Source: Blepharisma stoltei (Eukaryota; Ciliophora; Heterotrichea; Heterotrichida; Blepharismidae). Taken from it: a stretch of DNA of 64,000 nt. The translations under genes and the position numbers were made by a program. The stretch is from assembly GCA_914767885.1 (NCBI GenBank), contig CAJZBQ010000039.1, positions 496,001-560,000 of the forward strand. The letters are read 5' to 3'. This document shows, piece by piece, positions 50,959-61,642 of the stretch (positions are counted from its first letter, which is position 1; the number at the start of each line of letters is the position of its first letter). The notes below the pieces were generated by a model. That model saw nothing but the letters and a program-made list of their open reading frames with translations. It made no database searches and had not been told where the DNA came from.

Positions 50959-53900
50959 ATGGAAGGCAGCGAGGAGGTCAATATCATTCAAATTACACTT
51001 ATTGACCCAGAAGAGCAAAAGCACAACATTCGGCTGACTCCAGCAGATTTTCTGATTGAACTGAAGACATGTTTGGCTGACTACGCACCCACTTCTTACT
51101 TTACAAATTACCATTTTGAATCCTCAGGACACACACTAAGCGATTATGTCGAGCTCGCTGAGCAAGGACTTCAGTCAGGCTCCACAGTCCGCATTGTGCT
51201 GGACCCATATAACGAAAAGGCCATAAAGACACACATTAAAAGGATAAAAGACACAATAGCGAACCCATCTCCCCCGAAATCAAACATTTTTGTGCAGGAA
51301 AAAGAAGAAACCAAGACCCTTTCTACAGCTCCAGATAGTTCTTTACCTTTATTAGACCAACAAGAACTGCTTTGTGTGCCTAACAAGCTGCTTTCTCCTC
51401 CATCACAGCTGCCTATATATGAGACTGATATAGAGGAAATCTCAACAGAATTGCCAAAGTGTGTGGGCGCGATTAATTTTTATGAATTAAGGACTCCTTC
51501 ACCAAAAAGAAGACTTTGTGGAGATTTGGCTTATCTTGTGGTCCAGACACTGGAAGGGGAAACTTATTACATTACTTGCTCAGTTGTCGGATTTTATGTG
51601 AATGCTACCACAAGTGATAATGGGAGCATCATATTTAGACCTGAAATATCAGATAAAAAAATTGCAGGGAAAACATTGGTGGAATTATTGAAAACAGTGA
51701 GTATACTTGATAAATTTTATTTTTATTTTGGGGTAAATGGGATTTATTATCTTATATTTATTTTTCTAGGGGATAAGAAATTTAAAGATGACTGGCAATT
51801 GCTATTAGTAAAAGCTGCAGAATCAGAAAACTACAAAGAAATAAAAACAAGCTTGCCAACTCCAGAATGGATTGTCCAAGTCAAGCCAGAACCTCAAAGA
51901 GAAACAGAGTTTGACGTAGAAAGTATAAGAGACTGGAACGAAGAGTTCCAAATGATAAGAGACCTTCCTGCAGAGTCTCCTTTACAGAGGATACAAAAAG
52001 ATAAAGCTTTAGCCAAAGTCTACTCAGACTTTTTAGAAGTAGCCGTAAAAGGTGCAAAAACAATAATTGCTGGTGGCTTGAAGCCATTAAACCCAATGGA
52101 TCCTCTAAAGCAGCAGCTTTTCATATTTAACCATATTTTTTTCAGCTTCATAGACGACTCAGAGTACGTCCAACATCAAGGCCCAGATGCTTGTTACACC
52201 TTGATTTCTGCAAACCACGACCTAAGAGCCATAAAATTCTTATGCAATGCTGAAATCCCTGGCCTGCACTGCATTGCAAGTGCATTTGTAGATTACAGGG
52301 GCTATAGAGTTTTGTGTCAAAGCATCATTCCAGGTATTTTGGACAGAACTCCAGAAACCAGTGCTCAATACGGCAGCATTGACGATGGTAAAACCATCCA
52401 TACAGACCCAGAATTCCACGAAATCATGAAGCAAATCTGTGAAAAACTCTGCCTTTCCAAATCAGTCGTCCTAGACTACGAAGGAAACAAGCACGAAATT
52501 TGGGGAGCTGTAGATTCCAAAGGGATCAGAGGATCTGATCAAAGAAAATATTTCTTGGAAACCCTACGACTTACCCCACGAGACGCAAACTTTTTAGGAG
52601 AAGAATACGCCCTTTGTTTATTGAGGCCTGAATTAGTAGAGCAATTCCAGCAGATCAAGACTAACGAGTTTATCGAAAACAAAGCTGAAGAAGCCATTAA
52701 GAAAAAGAAGGAAGAAAATACAGAAGAAAGCAAGTTGACCATTGAAGAACTACAAGAAATAGTCAAAGCAGCACCAAAGCTGGAATTCAATCCAAATGTG
52801 TTCACGTCTGCAAAACTTGCTGAAGGACAAGAAGAAAGCGAACAAAAAGTGCTTGAAATCAGCACATTTTTGAGAGAAAAGCAGCTGCCATTGGTTGCAA
52901 AGTTAATTTGCAATGATGATGGAAGCTGGACAAGAGTAGGGAACAGCTTTATTGAAGTGCTGCACAGGTTTGGAGTCAATGCTAGATATTTAGGAAAAAT
53001 CAGCACTTTAATAGCAGAGCCAGAGCACAAACACGTGAAAATTATGTGTGAAAGACTTGCAGTGGCAAGAAGTGCCAAAAGAGTTATTAATGAGCACTTA
53101 AGAAACACATCAGACCTTTATCTTGCAGAAACTATTGCCCACCTATTAAACTGTTTAATGAACAATTTGTCAGCTACCCAAGAGTCAAAATCAGGGAAAA
53201 AAAGGAGAAATAAGAAAAGCAAAAAGGCGCAGTCAGAAGTCAAAGCCAACCTTATTGAGTTTGAAAGGCCAGAAGCCTTACAGATTACCCCAGAAATCTT
53301 GTGGGGACAAATAAAGGCTAGAGCTGACAAGCACTTTGGCTTGAATCTGCCTAATAGGATTGAGTTCTGGGAAGCAGCAAGCTCTCCAGGGCTTAGAATT
53401 GCCTTTTTAAGAGAAGTTTGTTTACAAACAGGCATCCAGCTGAACCACTCAGTATCTTTTGATTCACCTTTTACCTCTGAAAGCGTTGCAAGCCTCAACA
53501 TTCGTGTAAAATCAATAGAATGGAAAAGCATGGAAAGCCGATGGCTTTATGAAAACGCCATGAAATCCCTTAACGAGCAGAATATTGACATGGCGGCCGA
53601 AATGCTAATACAGAGCGCAGGTATCCAAGAGCAGGTTTCAGGGCCACTTCATCATGATATCAGTTTTGTTTACCAGAAACTAAGCCAAATTTATCTTTCA
53701 CAAGGAGATTTGCACCAAGCAATAAACTACCAGCACAAAGCAATATTGATTATGGAAAGAATTCTCGGGAATGACCATCTTATGGTTGGCCAAAGCTACA
53801 TGAATTTCGGGTATCTTTATCAAGGTATCAGTAAGTATAAGCGCGCTATGAAACATATGTTGCATGCTTTGCAGATTTTCTTTGTAAACAGTGGAGAAAT

Positions 53901-54456
53901 GAGCCCAGAAGCTATACCAGCTTTGCTTAGCATTGGAGTTATGTATAGAGAGCTTGGACTTCATGATACTTCTATAGGAGTTTTGTCTCATGTCATGGAA
54001 ATGTGTTTAGCACTTTATGGAGAAAAAAACTTAAGGGTTGCAGAATCCTCACAGATTTTGGCAACTGAGTATAAGTTCATGAAAGATTATGAAGCTTCTA
54101 AGCTGTGGGAAACTAGAGCCCTTGATATTTTTAAAGCAATTCTACCGGAAAACCATCCAAGAATGAAGGAATGTGAAGAAAACATCGAAAACTTGAAGAA
54201 ACTTGCGGCTGGGACTATTGCAACTGATCCTAACCTTGCAAACCAAAGAAATGCAAGACCTAATGACAAAAAAGCATACTTAAAACAAAAACTACACGCC
54301 AGAAAGATGAAAGCCAAGCTCGGTCTCCCAATGCACCAACTCTACCAAGCTACTGCATTTGATGAGATGCCAGGAAGAATGACAAAAGAACAGATAGACC
54401 AAGAAAAATTGAAGAAAATCTTTGAAGAAATCCAGAAAAAGGAAGAAACTAAATAG
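50959..54456 (+). CDS. CLUH: CLU (clustered mitochondria) family protein
   Basis: Up to 1165 residues. A ubiquitin-like CLU N domain (VNIIQITLIDPEEQKHNIRL) is followed by CLU repeats (LRTPSPKRRLCGDLAYLVVQ), the central CLU domain (LISANHDLRAIKFLCNAEIP, FVDYRGYRVLCQSIIPGIL, DDGKTIHTDPEFHEIMKQIC), MCERLAVARSAKRVINEHLR and C-terminal TPRs (VYQKLSQIYLSQGDLHQAIN). It binds mRNAs for nuclear-encoded mitochondrial proteins and affects mitochondrial distribution. One oddity is a hydrophobic in-frame insertion near residues 249-269. No UGA-Trp is needed. Confidence 0.93.
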   Translation: MEGSEEVNIIQITLIDPEEQKHNIRLTPADFLIELKTCLADYAPTSYFTNYHFESSGHTLSDYVELAEQGLQSGSTVRIVLDPYNEKAIKTHIKRIKDTIANPSPPKSNIFVQEKEETKTLSTAPDSSLPLLDQQELLCVPNKLLSPPSQLPIYETDIEEISTELPKCVGAINFYELRTPSPKRRLCGDLAYLVVQTLEGETYYITCSVVGFYVNATTSDNGSIIFRPEISDKKIAGKTLVELLKTVSILDKFYFYFGVNGIYYLIFIFLGDKKFKDDWQLLLVKAAESENYKEIKTSLPTPEWIVQVKPEPQRETEFDVESIRDWNEEFQMIRDLPAESPLQRIQKDKALAKVYSDFLEVAVKGAKTIIAGGLKPLNPMDPLKQQLFIFNHIFFSFIDDSEYVQHQGPDACYTLISANHDLRAIKFLCNAEIPGLHCIASAFVDYRGYRVLCQSIIPGILDRTPETSAQYGSIDDGKTIHTDPEFHEIMKQICEKLCLSKSVVLDYEGNKHEIWGAVDSKGIRGSDQRKYFLETLRLTPRDANFLGEEYALCLLRPELVEQFQQIKTNEFIENKAEEAIKKKKEENTEESKLTIEELQEIVKAAPKLEFNPNVFTSAKLAEGQEESEQKVLEISTFLREKQLPLVAKLICNDDGSWTRVGNSFIEVLHRFGVNARYLGKISTLIAEPEHKHVKIMCERLAVARSAKRVINEHLRNTSDLYLAETIAHLLNCLMNNLSATQESKSGKKRRNKKSKKAQSEVKANLIEFERPEALQITPEILWGQIKARADKHFGLNLPNRIEFWEAASSPGLRIAFLREVCLQTGIQLNHSVSFDSPFTSESVASLNIRVKSIEWKSMESRWLYENAMKSLNEQNIDMAAEMLIQSAGIQEQVSGPLHHDISFVYQKLSQIYLSQGDLHQAINYQHKAILIMERILGNDHLMVGQSYMNFGYLYQGISKYKRAMKHMLHALQIFFVNSGEMSPEAIPALLSIGVMYRELGLHDTSIGVLSHVMEMCLALYGEKNLRVAESSQILATEYKFMKDYEASKLWETRALDIFKAILPENHPRMKECEENIENLKKLAAGTIATDPNLANQRNARPNDKKAYLKQKLHARKMKAKLGLPMHQLYQATAFDEMPGRMTKEQIDQEKLKKIFEEIQKKEETK
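51704..51766. other. Putative in-frame short IES (63 bp) in CLU
   Basis: TA at 51704 and 51767. The segment encodes a run of aromatic and aliphatic residues (DKFYFYFGVNGIYYLIFIFL) that interrupts a conserved region of CLU between LLKTVS and DKKFKDDWQ. It is much more AT-rich than the neighbouring coding sequence. Removal keeps the frame. A 69-nt GT..AG intron (51701-51769) is an alternative reading but would be far longer than the 15-nt introns seen here. Confidence 0.5.
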
Positions 54457-54480
54457 GATTAACACTTTTTTTAATAATAT

Positions 54481-57400
54481 ATGGGTAAGAAAAAGAACTT
54501 AATAATCCCAGAAATCACGATATCGACAGCTACAGAGCTTGTGCCATTCATTACACACGAAACAAGCTTAAAATCAAACCAGGACCCCACTTTTAACTCT
54601 TTTTCATTTGATGACCTATAGAAATTTCCCATAGATGGCGCTGTTTGCCCTTGATTTGCCCACTGGGGAAATTTTTTGGTTCGACCAGCCCCATATGGTT
54701 TGGTCAAACCAAAAAATTTTTTCTCATGGGCAAATCAAGGGCAAACAGCGCCATCTATGGGAAATTTCTATAGCTGACAGCACTCTTACAGAAAGATGAA
54801 GAAACCATATTCTGTCCAGGCCAGTTATGAAAATCGATTTAGCTAAAAAATTACAAAGGGCTGTTATTAGGGTAAGAGGAGTCTTATTGTGACTGAAAAT
54901 GATTGAAGATATAAAAACTTATGGGACTAGTGCATGTCTTTTTGGAGTGGAAGGGACTTATAAAAAGAATATATCAAATATTGTGGAAAATAATCAAGTT
55001 AAGGTTAATACTCAGCATGAAGTTGCAGTAACTAAAGCAAAAATCATATACCCTAATTCGAAATTTAAAAAATTCTGGAATCCGATTGTGCTAATTGGGC
55101 TGCTTTATACGTTTACTTTGATGCCTTATTCGATGGCTTTTGAAAATGATCAAGCTATTAATGTATGGACATGGCTTGACTATTCGATAAATGCAATTTT
55201 TATTGCTGATATTATTGTAATTTTGAATACTGCTTATTATGATAAAGATGGGGTCTTACTCTCCCACGGCTTGCAGGCAAGTTTTTTTCTTGTTAAAGAG
55301 AGGGTTTGTTTTTTTTAAATCTGATTTTAAAATTTTGATGAGGATTAATTTATAAATGTATATTGTATAGTTCGCGGGCTCAGCTTAATTTTACTTACTC
55401 CTCCCCTCTTTAATTGGAACAAATATTGGTAAAAATTATTTAAATTGAAGAAAATTTTTTTCAATAGGAAAAATTTATAGGTAAATTAATTTGAGGAAAA
55501 TTTAAGTAGAATTATTTAATAATTTATATGAAGAGAAAATTTTTATATAAAATTTGTTTTTTAATAACAATTTAATCCCATTTAAATTGGAAGAGGATTT
55601 TTTGTTCCAATTTAAAGGTGGAGAGAGCTAGAGATGCCCTTGAGTTTTTGAGTTATTTTAAATGTTTTCAATTTTTTTGCCATGAAAAATAGATTTGACA
55701 AGGAAAATCACTTTTGTCTGGAATTTCAAAGATATTTGCCAACAACATAAATTTATAATCGATTGTGACTAAAGAATTAACCCTATGGAAAGTTAAAAAA
55801 GGGGACAATAAAGTATAATATGCAAACTATCCAAAATTTATTATCTATAGATCTCACTATTATAATCACTAATTATAACAATCGATCTCCTTGAGCTATA
55901 TATAGATCGTAATCTTTTATACAGCAAAAATTTATACTGAAAAAATTATTGTTTTCTATAAATTTAACAAAATATTTGTATTCATCCACGGATTAAAGTA
56001 ATAGTTAGTGACTTCAAGAAAAGCTATTTTTTATAACTACGCCAAATCAATGCTAATAATTGATATTATTTCAGTCATACCATTTTCTGAATTAGCTGGA
56101 AATAAATCAAATGTTTTTGTAAGATTTTTAAGACTGAGTAGGATTACTAAAATTGTGAGAGCAAGGACTTTAGCCTCTACAGTTAAATTTATTACTCAAT
56201 CTGAAACATTAGAAAATCTTTTGAAGACTCATCATGGGATATCAAGGCTTGTTAGTGGACTAATTATTATTGGGATTATAGCGCATTTTATAGCCTGTAT
56301 ATGAATATACTCAGCAAAGCTTGATGATTTTGGTCCTGATACTTGGATAGTGAGGTATGATTTGCATAATTCAGGAAGAGGAAGAGTGTATTTGACTGCT
56401 CTTTATTGAGCTATAACCGTTCTAACTACAGTCGGGTTCGGGGATATTCATGCTTTAACTGAAACAGAAATGTTGATTTGTATCATTTGGATGCTTTTTG
56501 GGGTAGGATTTTATTCATTTATTGTTGGTACAATTACATCTGTGATGACTTCTTTAGACGAGAAAGCAGCCAAAATAAATGGCAAGCTATTAAAGGTCGA
56601 CCTATTTGCTAAAGATACAATGATTCCTAAAGAGCTTGCAGATAAAATCAAGAAAACAATGAAGGACGTTGCTGACTTGTCAGCTCTGGATGAGTCTGAA
56701 AAAACGAATATTATTTTGCATTTACCGAAAAAACTTCGATATGGCATGGCAATTGCGATGTACGACAACGCAATCAAAACAATTGATTTTTTTCGAAACA
56801 AAGATGAGTCTTTTATAGCAGATATTGCATTGTGGCTCAAATTTTTAGAATTAAATGAGCATGATTATTTATATAAGTACAAAGACTATGCAGATGAAGT
56901 ATATTTTCTTATAACGATGACCCCCCCCCTCAATCTTCATGTCTACTGCAAACAAAAATTTTTCGAAAAAATCTTCATACCTACTGCAACACAACATTTT
57001 TTATAAAAACAATTAATGCATTTTTCTCTAGGTGAGTTTCTCAAAAAAACCATAAAACAGCGCTGCTGTAGGTGTGTCAATGACCTTCTCATCGAGATTT
57101 GGACGGCTATTGCCATCGCTCGCCATTTTATTAAACTTATCTAGCTAAAAAGTACGGAAAAATTTAAGATGCGCATCGAAAATTTGTTGCAAGAGGATTA
57201 GGATTATTACAGACAGGCGCTAGCCATATTGATGACGCGGTCATTAAAGACCTCCCGTACGGAAGGCTCTATCGCTTTTTTCGGCTCCAGCCCAGAGGAT
57301 CTATCCCTCTTACGAGTGCCCCTTTCGGTACCTTCTGTCTCCTCCTTGCCTTGGGAGTTCAGTCTTGAGTGGGCGGCTTATGGATTTCTGCGGCCCTGCT

Positions 57401-58622
57401 ACGGGCGATTGGAGTAGCTTGATTCCAAGGATAGGCTCTTGGAGTCTATTGGGTGTCAAAGTGCCTTCCTTCGACAGCTACAGGAAAAAGATTGTTCCCT
57501 GTGGCCTGTGCCAAAACCCCCAGTTTCTCGTTAGAGGAATACCCATGGGTCCTCGGATCCAAGGACGTTGTTGAGCACCTCCATTTCCAACCACAGGAAA
57601 GCAGCCAAAACCTACCCGGATACACACTTCTTGAGCCTGCATCTGATTCTCGGCTTGGAGTCCGTCCCAGTTCGCCGTAGCCATAAGGTCTGGATTGCTG
57701 CGCCAAGAGGGCAGGCTGGCACGTGTCTCCATTTTAATGCATATAATTTGTTGCAAGAGACATGAAAATTATTATTTTTTTTATATAAATTTTATATTAA
57801 AAAATTGCATTTTTGTTGCAATAGACATGAAGATTGAGGGAGGTGTCATCGTTAGAAGGAAGAATCGGCTACGTCTATGGCACTAACAATTTTGTGTTCA
57901 AAAATATGATAAAAGGGTCATATTTCGGTGAAATCGAAATAATTGACAAAATCCCTAGAAAATTCACAGTTATGGCTACTGAAAAATGTTCATTATTTGT
58001 CATGAAAAAACAAATTTTTGATACTATGATGATGGAATATCCAAGTGTAGCCTCATCAGTTAAAAGTGTGGCAGAAGAAAGGAAAAGGAGAAACACAAAA
58101 GCGATGAACGAAATAATTGACTTGATGGAAATTGTCGAGCTTAAGAAAGAGTTTACTTTTGATAAGATTGCAGGCATGAAAAAAAGTGAAAAAGCGCATA
58201 AAAGATCGAGAAGCTGTACACAAAGCTCAGCAGCCACTTCGAATGCTATGGATATGAGCTTGAGAAGGTCTTATTCTCCTTCTGCACTAAAAAAACAGAT
58301 TCAGAGCAAAAGTTTGGCATTGAAGGCACAGACTTTGGTAAGGGTTACGTAGGCATTGAGGGAAAAAGCAATGATTGTGGATGAAAAAATAGAGAGATTG
58401 ATAAAAGCGCTGGAAAATGAAAACAGGCCTATATCTATTATGAGAAAAAACAGTAAAAGCCCAACATCACAAAGACCAAAAGCTAGAAATTCACCTTCAG
58501 CAAGTAATATTGCAAGTATAGATAATAATAACAATTATAGCAACGAGGAATCAAAAAGAAGCAGACTACCCCCTATACATAAAAAACGAAATTCTATAAA
58601 AAAGCTTATATCTACCGAATAA
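54481..58622 (+). CDS. Voltage-gated K+ channel with cyclic-nucleotide-binding-type domain, split by three IESs
   Basis: 760 residues after removing 154, 749 and 941 bp plus a 15-nt intron (58338-58352); each removal is off-frame alone and restores the frame. Segments: S1 FWNPIVLIGLLYTFTLMPYS, S2 WLDYSINAIFIADIIVILNT, S3 MLIIDIISVIPF, S4 FVRFLRLSRITKIVRARTLA, pore TVLTTVGFGDIHA with the K+ filter GFG, S6 WMLFGVGFYSFIVGTI. Then come a C-linker and a CNBD (IKGSYFGEIEIIDKIPRKFT) and a basic coiled tail. EAG/CNG-like channels of this kind control ciliary membrane potential. Confidence 0.9.
54617..54770. mobile_element. Foldback IES with near-perfect 46-bp arms
   Basis: 154 bp. Arms TATAGAAATTTCCCATAGAT..GGCGCTGTTTGCCCTTGATT and their exact mirror end at TA 54771. 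The loop contains a second pair (AATTTTTTGGTTCGACCA / TGGTTTGGTCAAACCAAAAA). Removal gives DDLADSTLTERW. Confidence 0.9.
55257..56005. mobile_element. 749-bp IES between S2 and S3 of the K+ channel, with a nested element
   Basis: TA at 55257 and 56006. Inverted similarity of the ends is weak (CTCCCACGG against CCGTGGATG). AT-rich with no coding frame. Removal gives DKDGVLVTSRKAIFYNYAK, the standard S2-S3 linker of EAG/CNG channels. It contains the TIR element at 55396-55628. Confidence 0.85.
55396..55628. mobile_element. Nested TIR element (CTTTAATTGGAACAAA ends)
   Basis: TACTCCTCCCCTCTTTAATT with GGAACAAA at left; TTTTTGTTCCAATTTAAAGG with TGGAGAGAGC at right. 233 bp, TA-bounded. Appears to be a relative of the worn elements at 36.4 and 37.0 kb. 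Confidence 0.75.
56912..57852. mobile_element. 941-bp IES in the CNBD, with double end repeats and a nested retroposon
   Basis: Ends TAACGATGACCCCCCCC..TCAATCTTCATGTCTACTGC at left and, inward, TAACGATGACACCTCCCTCA with ATCTTCATGTCTATTGC at right. A second copy of the CTTCATAC/GTCTACTGCAAC word lies about 45 bp inside each end. TA at 56912 and 57853. Removal gives YFLIEGRIGYVYG. Confidence 0.9.
57196..57744 (-). mobile_element. SINE-like retroposon with 15-bp duplication, nested in an IES
   Basis: AATTTGTTGCAAGAG at 57181-57195 and 57745-57759. On the - strand it starts AAAATGGAGACACGTGCCAG, with CTGCCCTCTTGGCGCAGCAA, carries AAGGCAAGGAGGAGACAGAA, and ends GTAATAATCCTAATCC. It is the longest copy of the 9.5/25.3-kb subfamily (549 bp) and is more GC-rich than the surrounding IES. 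Confidence 0.9.
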
Positions 58623-58818
58623 CTTGATATATGGAGTGCTAAAGATAAAAATATTTGCAGATTACTTTTTACTTCAATTTAGTAAATCATATAATAATGA
58701 ACAATAATAAAATTCGCAAAATTTTAAAAAAATTAATTTTATTCAATAAAATATTTAATAGAAAAAAATTAATTTTTTTAAAATTATTAGCCAACATTCA
58801 TAATGCAATAAATTAGGC

Positions 58819-59559
58819 TTATATAACCATAGATAGGCAAATTGGGCAATAACTATTGGATCTTAATCACTCATCTATGCATTGAGGGTGGAATTTATGT
58901 TCGCATTGCTCAAGGATTTTTGCATCATGGTTTGCCTTTATTCTATCTATGCATATCGAACATAGATGATCTGAGTCTATTCGGACAACCGGAATATTCT
59001 ATATAAAAAATACTGCAATTTCTTCTTCTGGAAGCCCTATATGAGCTAAATGCTCATGCCCTGGGAAGTGGCCTTGATTATAATCTTCTGGAGCAGCATT
59101 TGACTCATTTATCATCATTTCAAGCTGCATTTGCTCAAATGCTTCTTCTCTGTATTGCTCTTGCATCAAATTTGTTTGCAGTATAATTAAAAGCTGCCTA
59201 GGGTCAATTCGTCTTCGTTCAGGTCTCTGCTTCATCTCCTCATTTTCGCTTTTAAGCTTCTTAATGATGGCTTTTTGTTTTCCTATTTGCACCCTGGCCT
59301 GGGCTATTTGCTAAATTTTTTTTACGTCTCTTTGTTTTCTATCTATTTCCCTTATTTTTTCCAACTCAGTCTTCATTTCTATGAACTCTTGGGATTCCAT
59401 TACTGATTCATGCTGGTTTTCTATTTCTTTCGGTGAGTTCATTCGGGACTGCCACATCGCAACAATTTGTTGAGGCTTCTGGTTGTTTTTGAACAACTGC
59501 GACGCGTACCTCGGGTTCGTTGATTTATTTCGGATTCGGAAATCAGGAGATTTCTCCAT
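58819..59559 (-). CDS. RING-H2 E3 ubiquitin ligase-type protein
   Basis: 236 residues with two 15-nt introns (59311-59325, 58999-59013). N-terminal disordered part, then coiled coils (KTELEKIREIDRKQRD, KQKAIIKKLKSENEEMK, EQYREEAFEQMQLEMM). C-terminal RING-H2 finger: CSICIDRIKANHDAKILEQC, then EHKFHPQCIDEWLRSNSYCP and IC, with C3H2C3 ligands. The conserved Trp before the last cysteine pair is UGA. It should recruit E2 enzymes; substrate unknown. Confidence 0.88.
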
Positions 59560-59849
59560 GTTTTAAAGCTGAGTTTTTATAAAAAATCCATCAAAAATTT
59601 CTCGATCATTGAAATAAATATTCTATAATCTTGTGTGACTAGGCTACACTTATAAAGTGCAATGGATCTTTATCGAGAATAAAAACTAAGCTTATCCGCT
59701 TCTATTACTTTTGTAAAGCCAAACATTAAGCCTAAACCTGTTAAATTAAGGTTTGCACACACAAATCTAATTCCAGAAAGCTATAAGCCTGCCTAAGCTA
59801 TAACAAAATTGCTTTAAAGTTATTAAATTCGAACAAATATAACATAAAT

Positions 59850-61613
59850 ATGCTAACTCCTCCCTCTGTAGCGAAAAAAAAAATTGGAACAATCCCTATT
59901 TTTTGCCCAAAAATCCACCTCATGAGGGAACATAAATTTTTAAAATATAATTTTTTTTATAATTAGTATAATGAAATATACCTCCAAAACAGGTATGGCT
60001 CGACCTGAAACTCCCCCTCCCCTCCCCCGCCACCCCCTGACGGTTTCAATTTGAACGACATTGTTAATTCAAAATGACAAATCCATCACTAAGGATTTGA
60101 CTAGTCAAATTTAATTTGCAGATTTCAATAAAGTTGAAATTATCAGGGGGTGGGGGGAGGGGAGGGGGGTTCTAAGGTCGATCTATAACTGTGCTCACGG
60201 TATATCTAGCTAATTCTGTTAAAATTTAACAGTTTGCATTTAATTTTTACTTCTCAATTTTTTTGGGGATTGGGATTTTTATACTTTTCGAAAAAAATAA
60301 ATTTTTCTATAAAATTTATATATAAAAACTTAAAAAAAAAAACCCTTGAGGGGGAGTAAAGGTTCTTGTGGGTGCAAAAAGAGTCATTGATGCATATGCC
60401 AAGGTACGCTTACTTCCTGACAACTCAGGTGTAGATCTCAGCACAGTGAAGATGGCTATGAATCCTTTTTGTGAAATTGCTGTTGAAGAAGCAGTCAGGC
60501 TAAAAGAAGCTGGAAAAGCGTCAGAAGTCACAGTTTTAACTATTGGCCCTAAGCAAGCATCTGATGTGCTGAGAGCTGCTCTTGCGATGGGAGCAGACAA
60601 AGCAATTCATGTCCATGTGGAAGAAAGAATTGATAGAGATATTCTCCCATTAAGCATTGCTCAGCTTTTCAGAGCACTTATTACTAGAGATAACTACAAT
60701 TTGGTGCTGCTTGGAAACAGCCATATACTTAAAAATAGCACGGCAAGCCTTAACTCCTGTAACTGATCCTCTTCAAGGGAGTATAGGTATTTGGAATGCC
60801 TATCTGGCCAGGCTTTACTTGGTTTGGTGAAGCGCAATGTCGGGTTATCACCGCATCCTTTACTCCTGATCAAGGCTTTACCTCAGAGGGAAATAGAGCC
60901 CACAAATTGAAAGAGATCTCCCAGAAGTGACACAGCTAGTTGCCTATTGTAATTGCCCGAGGATAGCGCTATCTTGCGCCATCCTCGGGCAATTACTATA
61001 GCCAACCAGGAGTTACACTTGTGCATCGGATTTACATTCTGGTAGAGAGCCAACTAAAATACTCGACTCTTTTAACTTTCTATGATGGACAATCTTTATT
61101 TACGCTCGGCACATAGCATAACTTATCTACTATAGGCAGAGAGAGTAGGCCCTCGTCCAGCTAGTGAGATTTTCGATAAGTCTATTTAATGTTAATGGTA
61201 ATGTGCTGCTTGGAAAACAGTCAATTGACTCTGATAGCAACCAGGTCGGGCAGCTGTTAGCAGGGCTTCTTAATTGGCCACAGGCAACTTTTCTAAATAA
61301 ACTCGAAATTGGGCAAATAATTAGAGCAACACGTGAAATCGATGGTGGCTTGCAAACAATTGAGTTTCCTCCTCCAGCTGTTTTGACATGCGACTTAAGG
61401 CTGAATACTCCAAGATTTACAGCTATCCCTGCTATTATGAAAGCCAAGAAAAAGCCATTAGAAACTTTAACCCCCGACAAGCTCGGAGTCGATCTAACCC
61501 CTGGCTACCAAACTTTATCAGTCGAGCCTCCAGACAAACGAAAAGCAGGTATCAAGGTTGAATCTGTCGACCAGCTTCTTGATAAACTCCGCAACGAAGC
61601 CAAAGTAATCTAA
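59850..61613 (+). CDS. ETFB: Electron transfer flavoprotein beta subunit, split by an IES in codon 2 and by a retroposon
   Basis: 253 residues after removal (human ETFB is about 255). ATG 59850 is left of the first element; excision gives MLKVLVGAKRVIDAYAKVRL. Family motifs: MNPFCEIAVEEAVRLKEAGK, RAALAMGADKAIHV, VLLGKQSIDSDSNQVGQLLA, NWPQATF, REIDGGLQTIEFPPPAVLT, DLRLNTPRFTAIPAIMKAKK and KKPLETLTPDKLGVDL. With ETF-alpha it carries electrons from acyl-CoA dehydrogenases in mitochondria. The second break (499 bp removed, right duplication copy kept) falls in VLLGKQ. Confidence 0.93.
59854..60356. mobile_element. Family 1 IES in codon 2 of the ETF-beta gene, with a nested element
   Basis: Left TAACTCCTCCCTCTGTAGCG; right AACCCTTGAGGGGGAG before TA 60357. 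The core halves TATAATGAAATA and TCTAGCTAATTCTG rejoin into the family core when the nested element (59979-60202) is taken out. Its length of 503 is not a multiple of three. Confidence 0.85.
59979..60202. mobile_element. Nested TIR element with CCCCTCCCCTCCCCC arms
   Basis: Left TACCTCCAAAACAGGTATGG, then CTCGACCTGAAACTCCCCCT..CCACCCCCTGA. Right, read inward: TACCGTGAGCACAG..TCGACCTTAGAACCCCCCTC..CACCCCCTGA. About 224 bp; G-rich on one strand at each end. Confidence 0.75.
60721..61202 (+). mobile_element. SINE-like retroposon in ETF-beta with 17/18-bp duplication
   Basis: GTGCTGCTTGGAAACAG at 60704-60720 and GTGCTGCTTGGAAAACAG at 61203-61220. The tail TTTAATGTTAATGGTAAT sits before the right copy, so it points rightward. 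The body is unrelated by eye to the other copies apart from GC content. No TA in the duplication. Contains a 46-bp palindrome (60950-60995). Confidence 0.83.
60950..60995. repeat. Perfect-arm palindrome inside the retroposon
   Basis: Arms TAATTGCCCGAGGAT and ATCCTCGGGCAATTA around a 16-bp loop that contains AGCGCT. It may be a tiny foldback insertion bounded by TA or part of the retroposon RNA structure. Confidence 0.7.
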
Positions 61614-61642
61614 AAGCTAACTAGAAGTTTACAAATAATAAA

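Noticed and set aside
55257-55318. Continuation of the K+ channel frame through LSHGLQASFFLVK
   Set aside because: It runs into a stop, while the TA join at 55257/56006 yields the family's conserved S2-S3 linker.
57229-57765. Several overlapping frames of 60-90 codons
   Set aside because: All within a nested retroposon; GC-rich DNA simply has fewer stops.
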